Shown here in pieces: positions 23,806 to 31,917 of a stretch of 64,000 nucleotides of DNA. Under the pieces are notes generated by a model that saw only the letters and a list, made by a program, of their open reading frames with translations, was not told where the DNA came from and ran no database searches. This DNA is from Acidobacteriota bacterium (GTDB taxonomy: Bacteria > Acidobacteriota > Vicinamibacteria > Vicinamibacterales > UBA2999), in the NCBI GenBank assembly GCA_947465645.1, contig CANIBQ010000021.1:1-64000 (forward strand), in the 5' to 3' direction. Within the stretch, counting starts at the first letter, position 1, and each line of letters opens with the position of its first letter. Position numbers and translations under genes: made by a program.

Positions 23806-25092
23806 ATGCGCAGGCTTCCGATATTTGTCATGGCCCTGGCGGGCGTCGCCGCGGGGTATCTGCTGAACAGCAACTGGGTGTCCGCCCAGCAACCCGCGGC
23901 ATCCTCGGCGCGAATCGCCGCCGTGCCCAGCGAGCGGGGCGGCCAGGACATCTTCGGACCGTACGACGTGGACGCGGCATGGCCCAAGGATCTCTCGACG
24001 CTCCCGGGCCACGCCGAGTGGACGTTTGGCGCCGGGCAGAGCGTGTTCGCCGAGAGCCCGGATCGCGTGTTCGTGCTGCAGCGCGGCGAGCTGCCCAACG
24101 TGAAGCGGCCGCAGAACAGCAAGCTCGGCCCCAGCATCGCCTTTCCGATCGGACGCCTGCCGTGGCGCGACGCGACGGTCTCGAGCCTGCCCGGCAATGG
24201 CGGCACCGGCCAGCTCGCCGAAGAAGGGATCCAGGCCTGGGAGAAGGCCGGCAACAAGATGGGCGTCGACGCCCGCTGGGAGCACAACATCATGATCTTC
24301 AACCGCGCCGGCGACCTGGTTGACTCCTGGATGCAGTACGACGCGATGATGCAGCGCCCGCACTTCATCGCCATCAGCCCCTACGATCCGCAGAAGCACG
24401 TCTGGATCGTCGACGACCACAAGCACGTCATCCACAAGTTCACCAACGACGGCAAGACCAAGGTGCAGACGATCGGCACCTACGGCGTGCCCGGCGACGA
24501 CGGGACGCACTTCAACCGCCCGGCGTTCATGGACTGGTTCCCGGACGGCAGCTTCGTGGTGGCCGACGGCTATAACGGCGCGCGGGTCGCGAAGTTCGAC
24601 AAGGACGGCAAGTTCCTGTCGGCGTGGGGCCAGAAGGGGAGCAACGGGAGCGACGTGCGTCCCGGCTACTTCAACAACGTGCACGGCATCGCGGTCGACC
24701 CGAAGACCCGCCGCGTCTTCGTCAACGACCGCGGCAACCACCGCGCGCAGATCTTCGACGAGAACGGCAAGTTCCTCGACCAGTTCAAGTTCGGCGACAA
24801 CCCGTCCGACGTGCACTTGTTCCACATCATGAGCGACGGCTACCTGTGGGCGGCCGACCGCGGCACCAACAAGATCCTGAAGTACGACCTCAACGGGAAC
24901 TTCCTCTACTCGTGGGGCACGTGGGGCGACTTCCCGGGCGGCATGTGGGGCGTGCACGGGATGGCGACCGACCAGGAAGGGAACTTCTACGTCGCCGAAG
25001 TGGATAACGGTGGCGCGCAGAAGTACAAGCCGCGCGCCGGCGCCAACCCGGCCTATCTGATGGGCAAGCCGCTGCGGACGGCCTGGAAGTAA
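23806..25092 (+). CDS. Exported six-bladed beta-propeller protein (NHL/PAL-like), copy 2
   Basis: 428 residues from ATG 23806 with TGGAG upstream. The signal region is PIFVMALAGVAAGYLLNSNW. Blades follow as in the paralogue at 12152: HVWIVDDHKHVIHKFTNDGK, FVVADGYNGARVAKFDKDGK, VFVNDRGNHRAQIFDENGKF, and the end GANPAYLMGKPLRTAWK. Both copies share the GPYD/GPYN...WPK(N/D)LSTLPGH N-terminal block. A binding or lyase role in the periplasm is possible; nothing catalytic can be confirmed by eye. A large heptamer palindrome follows the stop. Confidence 0.82.
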   Translation: MRRLPIFVMALAGVAAGYLLNSNWVSAQQPAASSARIAAVPSERGGQDIFGPYDVDAAWPKDLSTLPGHAEWTFGAGQSVFAESPDRVFVLQRGELPNVKRPQNSKLGPSIAFPIGRLPWRDATVSSLPGNGGTGQLAEEGIQAWEKAGNKMGVDARWEHNIMIFNRAGDLVDSWMQYDAMMQRPHFIAISPYDPQKHVWIVDDHKHVIHKFTNDGKTKVQTIGTYGVPGDDGTHFNRPAFMDWFPDGSFVVADGYNGARVAKFDKDGKFLSAWGQKGSNGSDVRPGYFNNVHGIAVDPKTRRVFVNDRGNHRAQIFDENGKFLDQFKFGDNPSDVHLFHIMSDGYLWAADRGTNKILKYDLNGNFLYSWGTWGDFPGGMWGVHGMATDQEGNFYVAEVDNGGAQKYKPRAGANPAYLMGKPLRTAWK

Positions 25093-25111
25093 CTCTGGGG
25101 TAACTCTGTAT

Positions 25112-25192
25112 TTGTCGGTTGTCAGTTGTCAGCCAGTTGTCAGAAAGCCGCGAGCTAGCTCGTTGCCTTCTGACAACCGACAACTGACAACT
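25112..25192. repeat. Heptamer-built palindrome (TTGTCAG / CTGACAA)
   Basis: The left arm has TTGTCGG-TTGTCAG-TTGTCAG and a further copy. The right arm has CTGACAA-CCGACAA-CTGACAA. The centre contains GAGCTAGCTC. It lies between two convergent stop codons and could act as a transcript end. Confidence 0.8.
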
Positions 25193-25198
25193 ACAGCG

Positions 25199-26014
25199 CT
25201 ACTTCCGCGTCGCCGTCCAGCCGGTTCCCTCGATCCGGTCGCCGGCGACGCGGCCTGTGTATTCAGTCCCACCCGCCATGAAGGTGATCCGATCGCCGGC
25301 CAGTTTCCCGGTGACGGCGAGACTCCCCTGCGGTGTCGCCAGCGTCCCTGACACCACCTGGAACTGCTGCTCCAGCGTGAGCTGCCCCTGCGGCAGTTGC
25401 CACGCGCCCGCCACCTTGGCCGGGACGATCCAGAGCAGCGCATTGCACCACGCCGCGCAATCCGTGATGGTCTCGGTGGCATCCGGCGTCCAGCCCTCGA
25501 TCCCGAACGTGTTCGACACGATCCGCGACCCCGGCTTCAGGTCGAGAAACTTCGACCGCAGCTGCAGCATATTGCTCGGCAGGAGGAACAGCGCCATCAC
25601 CGAGGCCTGGGAGATGTCGGCGACGTACATGTCGCCCTCGACGAACCTGGCGCGCTCGGCCATCCCCGCGGCCGCGGCGTTTCGCCGGGACAACTCGACC
25701 ATCTGCGGGTTGTACTCGACGCCAAGGGCCCGCGCCCCGCGCCTGGCGGCCGCGATGATGTTGCGGCCGTCACCCGATCCCAGGTCGATCACGACATCGT
25801 CGGCGGTGACCTTGGCGAGGTCGAGCATTTTCTCGACCAGCTCGGGCGGCGTCGGCACCCACACGACGTCTTTGCCGGCCTGCCCGGAGACGGGTTCGAA
25901 GGTGTCCTGTGCAGGTGCAGGTGCTTGTGCCCGTGCGGGTGCAGGTGCAAGTGCAAAGACAAAGGTCAGAACGGCTAGGACTGCCACGGTGCGCTGTATC
26001 GAAAAGGTATGCAT
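25199..26014 (-). CDS. Exported SAM-dependent methyltransferase-fold protein
   Basis: 271 residues from ATG 26014; ten extra residues upstream would spoil the signal peptide. Signal peptide (VAVLAVLTFVFALAPAPARA), then a class I methyltransferase core: PTPPELVEKMLDLAKVTADD, motif I VIDLGSGDGRNII, ALGVEYNPQMVELSRRNAAA, RARFVEGDMYVADI. A C-terminal 80-residue beta domain (LTLEQQFQVVSGTLATPQGS) resembles a lipocalin-like tail. A methyltransferase fold with an export signal is unusual because SAM is cytoplasmic. The signal peptide end is encoded by a tandem hexamer. It follows the ATP-grasp gene by 5 bp. Confidence 0.75.
   Translation of the reverse strand: MHTFSIQRTVAVLAVLTFVFALAPAPARAQAPAPAQDTFEPVSGQAGKDVVWVPTPPELVEKMLDLAKVTADDVVIDLGSGDGRNIIAAARRGARALGVEYNPQMVELSRRNAAAAGMAERARFVEGDMYVADISQASVMALFLLPSNMLQLRSKFLDLKPGSRIVSNTFGIEGWTPDATETITDCAAWCNALLWIVPAKVAGAWQLPQGQLTLEQQFQVVSGTLATPQGSLAVTGKLAGDRITFMAGGTEYTGRVAGDRIEGTGWTATRK
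25909..25957. repeat. GTGCAG-type hexamer microsatellite inside a signal peptide
   Basis: About eight near-copies of GTGCAG/GTGCGG/GTGCTT lie in frame within the methyltransferase gene, encoding Ala-Pro/Ala-Arg/Ala-Gln pairs at the end of the signal peptide. In-frame slippage would change only signal-peptide length. Confidence 0.6.
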
Positions 26015-26019
26015 CAGGA

Positions 26020-27039
26020 TTATCCGGTCCGTTCGGGCTCCCATCGCAGGCCGAGAGCCAGGATTCGCTCGAGCAGGCGCTCGTACGAGACGCCGCTGAC
26101 TTCCGCCGATTCGGCGAAGTCCTCTCCGTAAGCGAGGTTGGGGTTGGGGTTGGCTTCGAGCACGTACACGCGTCCCTCATCGTCCATGCGGAGGTCGATG
26201 CGGGCGTAGCCGCTCAAGTCGAGGGCGCGATACGTCCGCTTGGCGATCCGCTGGATGCGGTCGACGGCCGCTGCGTCGAGCGCCGCAGCCTCGGTCATGA
26301 TGCCATGTTTTTTCTGGTACTGCGTGCTCCACTTGACGCGTTCGGTGGCGATGCGCCACTTGTTGTCCGGCATGTGGGCGAACGACATCTCCCAGACCGG
26401 AAACGGGTCGAGCCGCTCGTTGCCGACGACACCGACATAGAGCTCGCGGCCGTCGATGAACTGCTCGACGATCGCGGCGGTGCCGAGGCTGTCGTGAATG
26501 AACTGCACGCGGCGCACGAGCTGGTCGGCATTCTCGACCACCGACGCCTGCGAGATGCCGGCCGACGCCTCGAAGAACAGTGACTTCACGATCAGCGGGA
26601 AGTGCAGCTTCTTGCTGATCAGCGGCTTCCGGCCGCGGCGTACGACGGTGAAGTCCGGGACCGGGATGCGGTGGTAGGCGAGCAGCTTCTTGCCCAGCGC
26701 CTTGTCGCGCGCCAGGATCAGGCCGCGCGGGTTGCACCCGGTGTACGGCAGGCGGAGCAGCTCGAGGTAGCTGACCACGTTCTGATCGAACGTGGTGACG
26801 CCGGCGAACGCCTCCATCAGATTGAACACGATGTGCGGCTTGAACAGGCCGACCGTCGGGCGGATGCCAACCAGGTCGTCGTGCAGTCCCAGCACGCGAA
26901 CCTCGTGGCCGATCTCCCGGAGCGTCTCGATGACGTCGTACTCCATCTTCCACTCGGACTCGAGGATGTCGATGCCGGTGGTGTCCGCCGGCGGGACGAG
27001 GTGGTCGTGCACCAGCGCGAGGATGCGGAGCTTCTTCAC
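26020..27039 (-). CDS. ATP-grasp protein, D-alanine-D-alanine ligase-like
   Basis: 339 residues from GTG 27039, whose GTGA overlaps the stop of the upstream peptidase gene. ATP-grasp blocks: GCNPRGLILARDKALGKKLL, FPLIVKSLFFEASAGIS (ATP-binding lysine), VEQFIDGRELYVGVVGN, and the metal-binding end LDLSGYARIDLRMD with VLEANPNPNL. It is close to D-Ala-D-Ala ligases but lacks an obvious peptidoglycan-gene context. ATP-dependent ligation of an amino acid or peptide is inferred. Coupled translation with a zinc peptidase suggests that the two act on the same molecule. Confidence 0.83.
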   Translation of the reverse strand: MKKLRILALVHDHLVPPADTTGIDILESEWKMEYDVIETLREIGHEVRVLGLHDDLVGIRPTVGLFKPHIVFNLMEAFAGVTTFDQNVVSYLELLRLPYTGCNPRGLILARDKALGKKLLAYHRIPVPDFTVVRRGRKPLISKKLHFPLIVKSLFFEASAGISQASVVENADQLVRRVQFIHDSLGTAAIVEQFIDGRELYVGVVGNERLDPFPVWEMSFAHMPDNKWRIATERVKWSTQYQKKHGIMTEAAALDAAAVDRIQRIAKRTYRALDLSGYARIDLRMDDEGRVYVLEANPNPNLAYGEDFAESAEVSGVSYERLLERILALGLRWEPERTG

Positions 27040-28061
27040 AGGAACAGCCTGTGCCCGCCGCTGTGCAGGTAGTTCATCGCCTGCACCGTCAGCAGCACCG
27101 TGAATTCCTGCCGCGCGTGGTCTTCCGAGACGGCCAGGCGGAGCTTCAGTTCGCGGCAGCGGGTGATCATGTCCTCGATGACCTGGTCGATCGTGTACTG
27201 GTAGATGCCGGTCCACTCCGCGACGAGGCGGCGCACCGGGCGGCGAATCCTGGCGATGAACTGGGCGGCGGTGCGATTGCTCGAGAACTCGGCGGCGTCG
27301 GAGAAGAGGCGCCGGAGGTCGCGGTCGTAGAAGTTCGGATAGTCCACGCCGTAGTGCCGGCGCTTGTTGCGATAGTGCTGGCGCAGCGTCTTGCGCTGCC
27401 TGGACAACGGGTCCACTTCATTGGCGTTCTGCAGGCGGGGGCGATGTCCCCGCAGCGACCGCATCAGCAGGTCCATGTATTCGAGCTTCTTGAGTGCGGG
27501 CCAGCCCGGGTAGCGCTGGCGCCATTCGCTGTTGGGCGTCAGCCACACGGCGAACGTCTCCGCGAAGTCCTCGTCGGGATGGCTCTGCGCATACCAGGCG
27601 TCGAGGTGGAGCACGTAGCTCTTGCTGTAGGGCTTCGGCGTGTAGAACTCGGGATATTCCTTCGAGGGGAGCCCGAAGATCACGCGGCGCTGGCGGCGCA
27701 GCCGCAGGCGGAAGGCGTTGTCGATGGCGTGCCCGGCCTCGTGCCGCAGGATCCGCATGCACCACTCGTACTCGCCGCCCTCCACCTCGAGCATCTGCGA
27801 TTCCTCCAGCTTCTCGAGCCGGGGATGCGCCAAGTAGAAGGGGACGGCGATGGCGGTGGCGCCGTCGGGGGTGAACCACTCGTCCGACAGGTAGAAATGG
27901 AGGGCAAAGTCGAGCTGACTCGCCGCGAGCTCGCTGCGGAGCTGGTCGATGCGCTCGGCCAGCGTCCCTTCGATCGCCAGCGGCAGGTCCGCCATGCGCA
28001 CGTCGAGGAGCGCTTCGTCGCTCAAATCTGCGAAATCGTCACGGAGCGGCCGGCGCGGCAT
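27036..28061 (-). CDS. Putative zinc-binding metallopeptidase
   Basis: 341 residues, cytoplasmic (no signal). The zincin motif RHEAGHAIDNAF carries His107, Glu108 and His111. HPDEDFAETFAVWL supplies a third ligand candidate (Glu168). This matches the putative zinc-binding peptidase family related to PF15887. The rest is helical and arginine-rich (LRRQRRVIFG, QHYRNKRRHYGVDYPNFYDR). The stop overlaps the ATP-grasp start, so the two form a coupled pair. It is divergent from the M3 peptidase gene with only 38 bp between starts. Substrate unknown. Confidence 0.8.
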   Translation of the reverse strand: MPRRPLRDDFADLSDEALLDVRMADLPLAIEGTLAERIDQLRSELAASQLDFALHFYLSDEWFTPDGATAIAVPFYLAHPRLEKLEESQMLEVEGGEYEWCMRILRHEAGHAIDNAFRLRLRRQRRVIFGLPSKEYPEFYTPKPYSKSYVLHLDAWYAQSHPDEDFAETFAVWLTPNSEWRQRYPGWPALKKLEYMDLLMRSLRGHRPRLQNANEVDPLSRQRKTLRQHYRNKRRHYGVDYPNFYDRDLRRLFSDAAEFSSNRTAAQFIARIRRPVRRLVAEWTGIYQYTIDQVIEDMITRCRELKLRLAVSEDHARQEFTVLLTVQAMNYLHSGGHRLFL

Positions 28062-28099
28062 TCAGTGGCATCATAAACTTATCTTTTTCAGGAGCGGCT

Positions 28100-29980
28100 A
28101 TGTCACGAGCTCGACTGCGTCCGGTGCTCACCGTGGCGGCTGTGATGTGTATGTCTATATTGATGATGGGACAGGACCGTGATCGGGCCAAAGTGGCGGA
28201 TCGCTACAAGTGGAATCTCGCCGATATCTACCCGAGCGCGGCCGCCTGGCGGGCGGAAAAGGAGAAGATTGCCGCCCAGTTAGCCACGGTACGGGCCCAC
28301 GCCGGCAAGCTGGGCTCCTCGGCCGGCGCCCTGGCCGATACCCTCGAAACCATGTCCCGGCTCGACAAGGAGCTCTCGCGGCTCTACGTCTACGCCAGCA
28401 TGGTGGCGGACGAGGACACCCGCGAGTCGGTGCCGCAGGGCATGCAGCAGGAAATGCAGCAGATCTACGCGGAGTTCGGCGCGCAGGCCTCGTTCATCGA
28501 GCCGGAGATTCTCAGGGTGGGCGCTCCCACGATCGAGAAGTTCATCGCCGCCGAGCCCCGGCTCAAGACCTACAACTTCTTCCTCCACGACGTACTGCGC
28601 CGCGCGCCGCACACCCTGAGTGACGCCGAAGAGAAGCTGCTGGCCGATGCGCAGCCGCTCGCCGGCTCCGCCTCGAACATCTACGGCATCCTGTCGAACG
28701 CCGACTTCCCGTATCCGACCATCACCCTGGGCGACGGCCGGATGGTGAAAGTGGATCAGTCGGGCTACGGCGAGCTGCGCACGAGCCCGAAGCGCGAGGA
28801 TCGCCAGGCCGCGATGTCGGCGTTCTTCGGCGCCCTCGGCAGCTTCGGACGCACGTTCGGCACGACGATGAATTCGAGCGTGCAGAAATCGCTCTTCTAC
28901 TCGAAGTCGCGGAAGTATCCGACCACCCTCGAGGCCGCGCTCGACGGGCCGAATATCCCCACCAGCGTCTACATGCGGCTGATCGAGGGGGTGAACAAGA
29001 ACCTGCCGACGTTCCACCGCTATCTCCGGCTCCGGAAGCGGATGATGGGCGTCGACCAGCTCCACTACTACGACCTCTACGCGCCGCTGGTCGCCTCGGT
29101 GAACCTCAAGTACACGCCGGAGGAAGCCGAGAAGCACGTGCTGGCGTCGATCGCACCGCTCGGCCCCGACTACGTCAGCGTCGTCTCGCGCGCGTTCAAC
29201 AACCGGTGGATCGACTTCATGCCGACGGAAGGGAAGCGATCGGGCGCCTACTCCAACGGCGGCGCCTATGACGTCCATCCCTACATGCTGCTGAACTACC
29301 TGGGGCAGTACAACGACGTCAGCACGCTGACCCACGAGCTGGGGCACACAATGCACAGCTACCTGTCGAACAAGACGCAGCCGTACGCGCTGGCCGACTA
29401 TCCGACCTTTGTCGCCGAGGTCGCGTCCACCTTCAACGAAGCGCTGCTCAACGACCACATGCTGAAGCAGATCAAGGACGATGCGACGCGGCTGTCGCTG
29501 CTGGGGAGCTACGTGGAGAACGCGAAGGCGACCGTGTTCCGACAGACGCAGTTCGCCGAGTTCGAGCTGCGGATGCACGAGATGGGTCTGAAGGGGGAGC
29601 CGATCACCGGCGACGCGCTCGCGAAGGTGTACTTCGACATCACCAAGAAGTACTACGGCCACGACCAGAAGCTGGTGATCGTGGACGACTACGTCGCCAA
29701 CGAGTGGAGCTACATCCCGCACTTCTATCGCGACTTCTACGTCTTCCAGTACGCCACGTCGTTTACGGCCGCCGAGGCGCTGGCGCAGAAGGTCACGGAC
29801 GGAGACGAAGCGGCGAAGAAGCGCTACCTGACGTTCCTGGGATCGGGGCGCTCGAAGTATCCGATCGAGCTGCTCAGGGAGGCAGGCGTCGACATGACGA
29901 CCGACGAGCCGCTCGACCTGACGATCCGCAAGATGAACCAGGTGATGGACGAGATGGAGGCGATTCTCAGTAAGCAGTAG
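28100..29980 (+). CDS. pepF: Oligoendopeptidase F (M3 family), exported
   Basis: 626 residues. An N-terminal signal (LRPVLTVAAVMCMSILMMGQ) precedes a full-length PepF: YKWNLADIYPS at the start, the oligopeptidase N-lobe, and the active site THELGHTMHS with His412, Glu413 and His416. The third ligand lies in FVAEVASTFNE about 25 residues on. PepF cleaves peptides of 7-17 residues; most are cytoplasmic, so the signal peptide suggests periplasmic peptide digestion. The stop lies inside a GTAGGCA-type palindrome. Confidence 0.92.
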   Translation: MSRARLRPVLTVAAVMCMSILMMGQDRDRAKVADRYKWNLADIYPSAAAWRAEKEKIAAQLATVRAHAGKLGSSAGALADTLETMSRLDKELSRLYVYASMVADEDTRESVPQGMQQEMQQIYAEFGAQASFIEPEILRVGAPTIEKFIAAEPRLKTYNFFLHDVLRRAPHTLSDAEEKLLADAQPLAGSASNIYGILSNADFPYPTITLGDGRMVKVDQSGYGELRTSPKREDRQAAMSAFFGALGSFGRTFGTTMNSSVQKSLFYSKSRKYPTTLEAALDGPNIPTSVYMRLIEGVNKNLPTFHRYLRLRKRMMGVDQLHYYDLYAPLVASVNLKYTPEEAEKHVLASIAPLGPDYVSVVSRAFNNRWIDFMPTEGKRSGAYSNGGAYDVHPYMLLNYLGQYNDVSTLTHELGHTMHSYLSNKTQPYALADYPTFVAEVASTFNEALLNDHMLKQIKDDATRLSLLGSYVENAKATVFRQTQFAEFELRMHEMGLKGEPITGDALAKVYFDITKKYYGHDQKLVIVDDYVANEWSYIPHFYRDFYVFQYATSFTAAEALAQKVTDGDEAAKKRYLTFLGSGRSKYPIELLREAGVDMTTDEPLDLTIRKMNQVMDEMEAILSKQ

Positions 29981-30033
29981 GCAGTAGCGGAAAGTGCCTT
30001 TCCGGCTGCCAACTGCCTATCGCATACTGCCCA
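29969..30033. repeat. GTAGGCA-type palindrome between convergent genes
   Basis: The left arm has AGTAAGCAGTAGGCAGTAGC, the right arm TGCCAACTGCCTATCGCATA. A core hairpin GCGGAAAG/CTTTCCGGC lies between. It covers the ends of the M3 peptidase and of the truncated phosphatase-like gene. Confidence 0.7.
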
Positions 30034-30718
30034 CTTCGAGCTGGGGCTCAGAGATCGAGAGCCCCAGCAGCTCCAGACAGAGCGAGGCAATATCGATCGA
30101 GCGCATCGCCCGCGGGAGCCGGCGTCCGAGGCCGGCGACGATCACCGGGCTGAGGGAATCGAGCGCGTGGAGGGCGCCGTGCGAGGCGCCCGCGGTGTGC
30201 GCGTCGCCGCCGGTCACTTCGAACTCGCAGCCGGGCTGCGCCGTCACCCAGATGTCGCCGCCGTTACGGGCGTCAAGCGCGCCGGCAATCCGCTCGAAGG
30301 CGTTGGGATAGGTCGCCGATCCCAGGTCGCTGCCGTCCCGCTCCATACCGAGCGCCTCGAGATCGCCCTTCCAGGCCCACGTGCCGCCATATCCGTCCCG
30401 CGCCTGTTCGGCGGCGGCGCTACTCACTCCGGCGCCGTCGGCCCGCCAGAAGTCCAGACGGCCCCGGCCCGTCACTGCCACGTAGCCCGGCGCGCCGCCC
30501 CCTTCGGTCAGCGATCGCAGCCACATCACCTGGTCCACCCGTCCGTCGGTGAGTGCCGCTCGAGCGAGTCGCGTCGCCTGTTCGGCGGCAGGGTGGCGAA
30601 GATAGATCTGCGCCGCGCGCATGTTGGGACAGATCATGATCTCTTCGCCTTCGCGCCAGGCAAGTCCGAGGCGCGCCTGCGTGAAGTCGCCGAGGAGCTC
30701 GTCGAGATGCACCGGGGC
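30017..30718 (-). pseudogene. Alkaline-phosphatase-superfamily protein, C-terminal part only
   Basis: From about 30718 down to TAG 30017 the minus frame reads LDELLGDFTQARLGLAWREG, ICPNMRAAQIYL, GSDLGSATYPNAFERIAGAL and TAGASHGALHALDSLSPVIV. This is the C-terminal half of a type I phosphodiesterase/nucleotide pyrophosphatase, where G-DAHTAGASHG supplies the late metal-binding histidine. The preceding half with the metal sites and nucleophile is missing. Upstream of 30718 the strand belongs to an oppositely oriented cytochrome gene that is also truncated there. Confidence 0.7.
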
Positions 30719-31913
30719 CAAGTACGCGCTGGCCGATCGATACGGAAAGCCGCTGCCGAAGGACGAGCAGTTTCGATCGTCCGCGCTGCTCGAAAACCTG
30801 CACACCATCGAGCTGACACTGCGGCGGCTGAAGTCGCCAGCCTGGCCTGAAGATGTCATGGGCCCGGTCGACCGTCCGAGGGCGGAGCGGGGCAAGGCGC
30901 TGTTCACCGAGCATTGCGAGTCGTGCCACGGGCCGCACAACGCTCCCGCCATCATCAAGACCCGGAACTCGCCGCTGAAAGGGCCCAACGACCCCGAGTG
31001 GCTGGTGAAGACGCTCTGCATCGCGGATATCGGCACGGATCCGAATACCGCGGCGAACTTCTTCAACGCCAACGCCGAGATGGATATCCGGCGGACCGGG
31101 TTGACCAAGGCGGACCTGCAGAACGTCGCGCGGAAGGAACTGGAGAAGGCCACCGCGCGTCAGCGAATTGCGCTGGCCGCCCAGATCGCCGAGCTGAACG
31201 CGCAGCCGACGACCGCCGAGAGCGCGACGCAGGTGTCAGCACTGCAGGACGAGCTTGGCGGTCTCGACGCCGCCATGCAGCGCACGCTCGACAGGATCGA
31301 CCCGGCGAAGCTGCCCGTGGGCGCCGCACTGAGCTATCTCGGCACGCTCATCCGGGACAAGGCGTACGCCGACGCGCACTACACCGCGGAACAGCGGGAC
31401 GATCACGACGGGTTCGGCGTGCTCGACGCGCCGCAGATCGTCGCGGGGTACAAGCCGCGGCCGCTGGCCGGCATCTGGGCGTCGCCGCCGTTTCTTCACA
31501 ACGGTTCCGTGCCGACGATCTACGACCTGCTGTCGCCGGTCGCCGACCGGCCGAAGACCTTCCGTGTCGGCAGCCGCAACTTCGACACCGTCAAGCTCGG
31601 CCTCGCCGCCGTTGAGGACCCGTACTGGGAATTCGACACCTCGCTGGATGGGAATCACAACACCGGCCACGAGTTCAGCGCGCGCTACAAGCCATGGCAG
31701 GAGGGGGACCCGCCGGCTGGCGGCAGCATCGGGCCGCTGCTGTCGCACGAGGACCGACTGGCGATCCTCGAGCATCTGAAAGTGCGCGACGACGACGTCG
31801 ACGGCAACCCGGCGCCGCACGTGCCGACACCTCCATCCGAACCGTGCACGGCGCCGCCGCCCGGACCCAAGCCGCGCACGCTGTGGCAGCGTTTGACCGG
31901 CGCGGGCGAGTGA
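30717..31913 (+). pseudogene. Di-haem cytochrome-type (RoxA/peroxidase-like) protein, 5' truncated
   Basis: The frame is open from about 30621, but recognisable protein begins at 30717 with KYALADRYGKPLPKDEQFRS. A c-type haem site follows in HCESCHGPH (CXXCH), then the distal part FGVLDAPQIVAGYKPRPLAG, IWASPPFLHNGSVPTIYDLL and GHEFSARYKPW, which is typical of RoxA-like and di-haem peroxidase proteins. The N-terminal signal peptide and first haem domain are missing. The truncation coincides with that of the opposite-strand phosphatase fragment. A patatin gene follows after 4 bp. Confidence 0.72.
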
Positions 31914-31917
31914 CGCC

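Noticed and set aside
28280..29722. A 480-codon open frame antisense to pepF
   Set aside because: Mirror of the M3 peptidase coding bias; pepF has its full active site and length.
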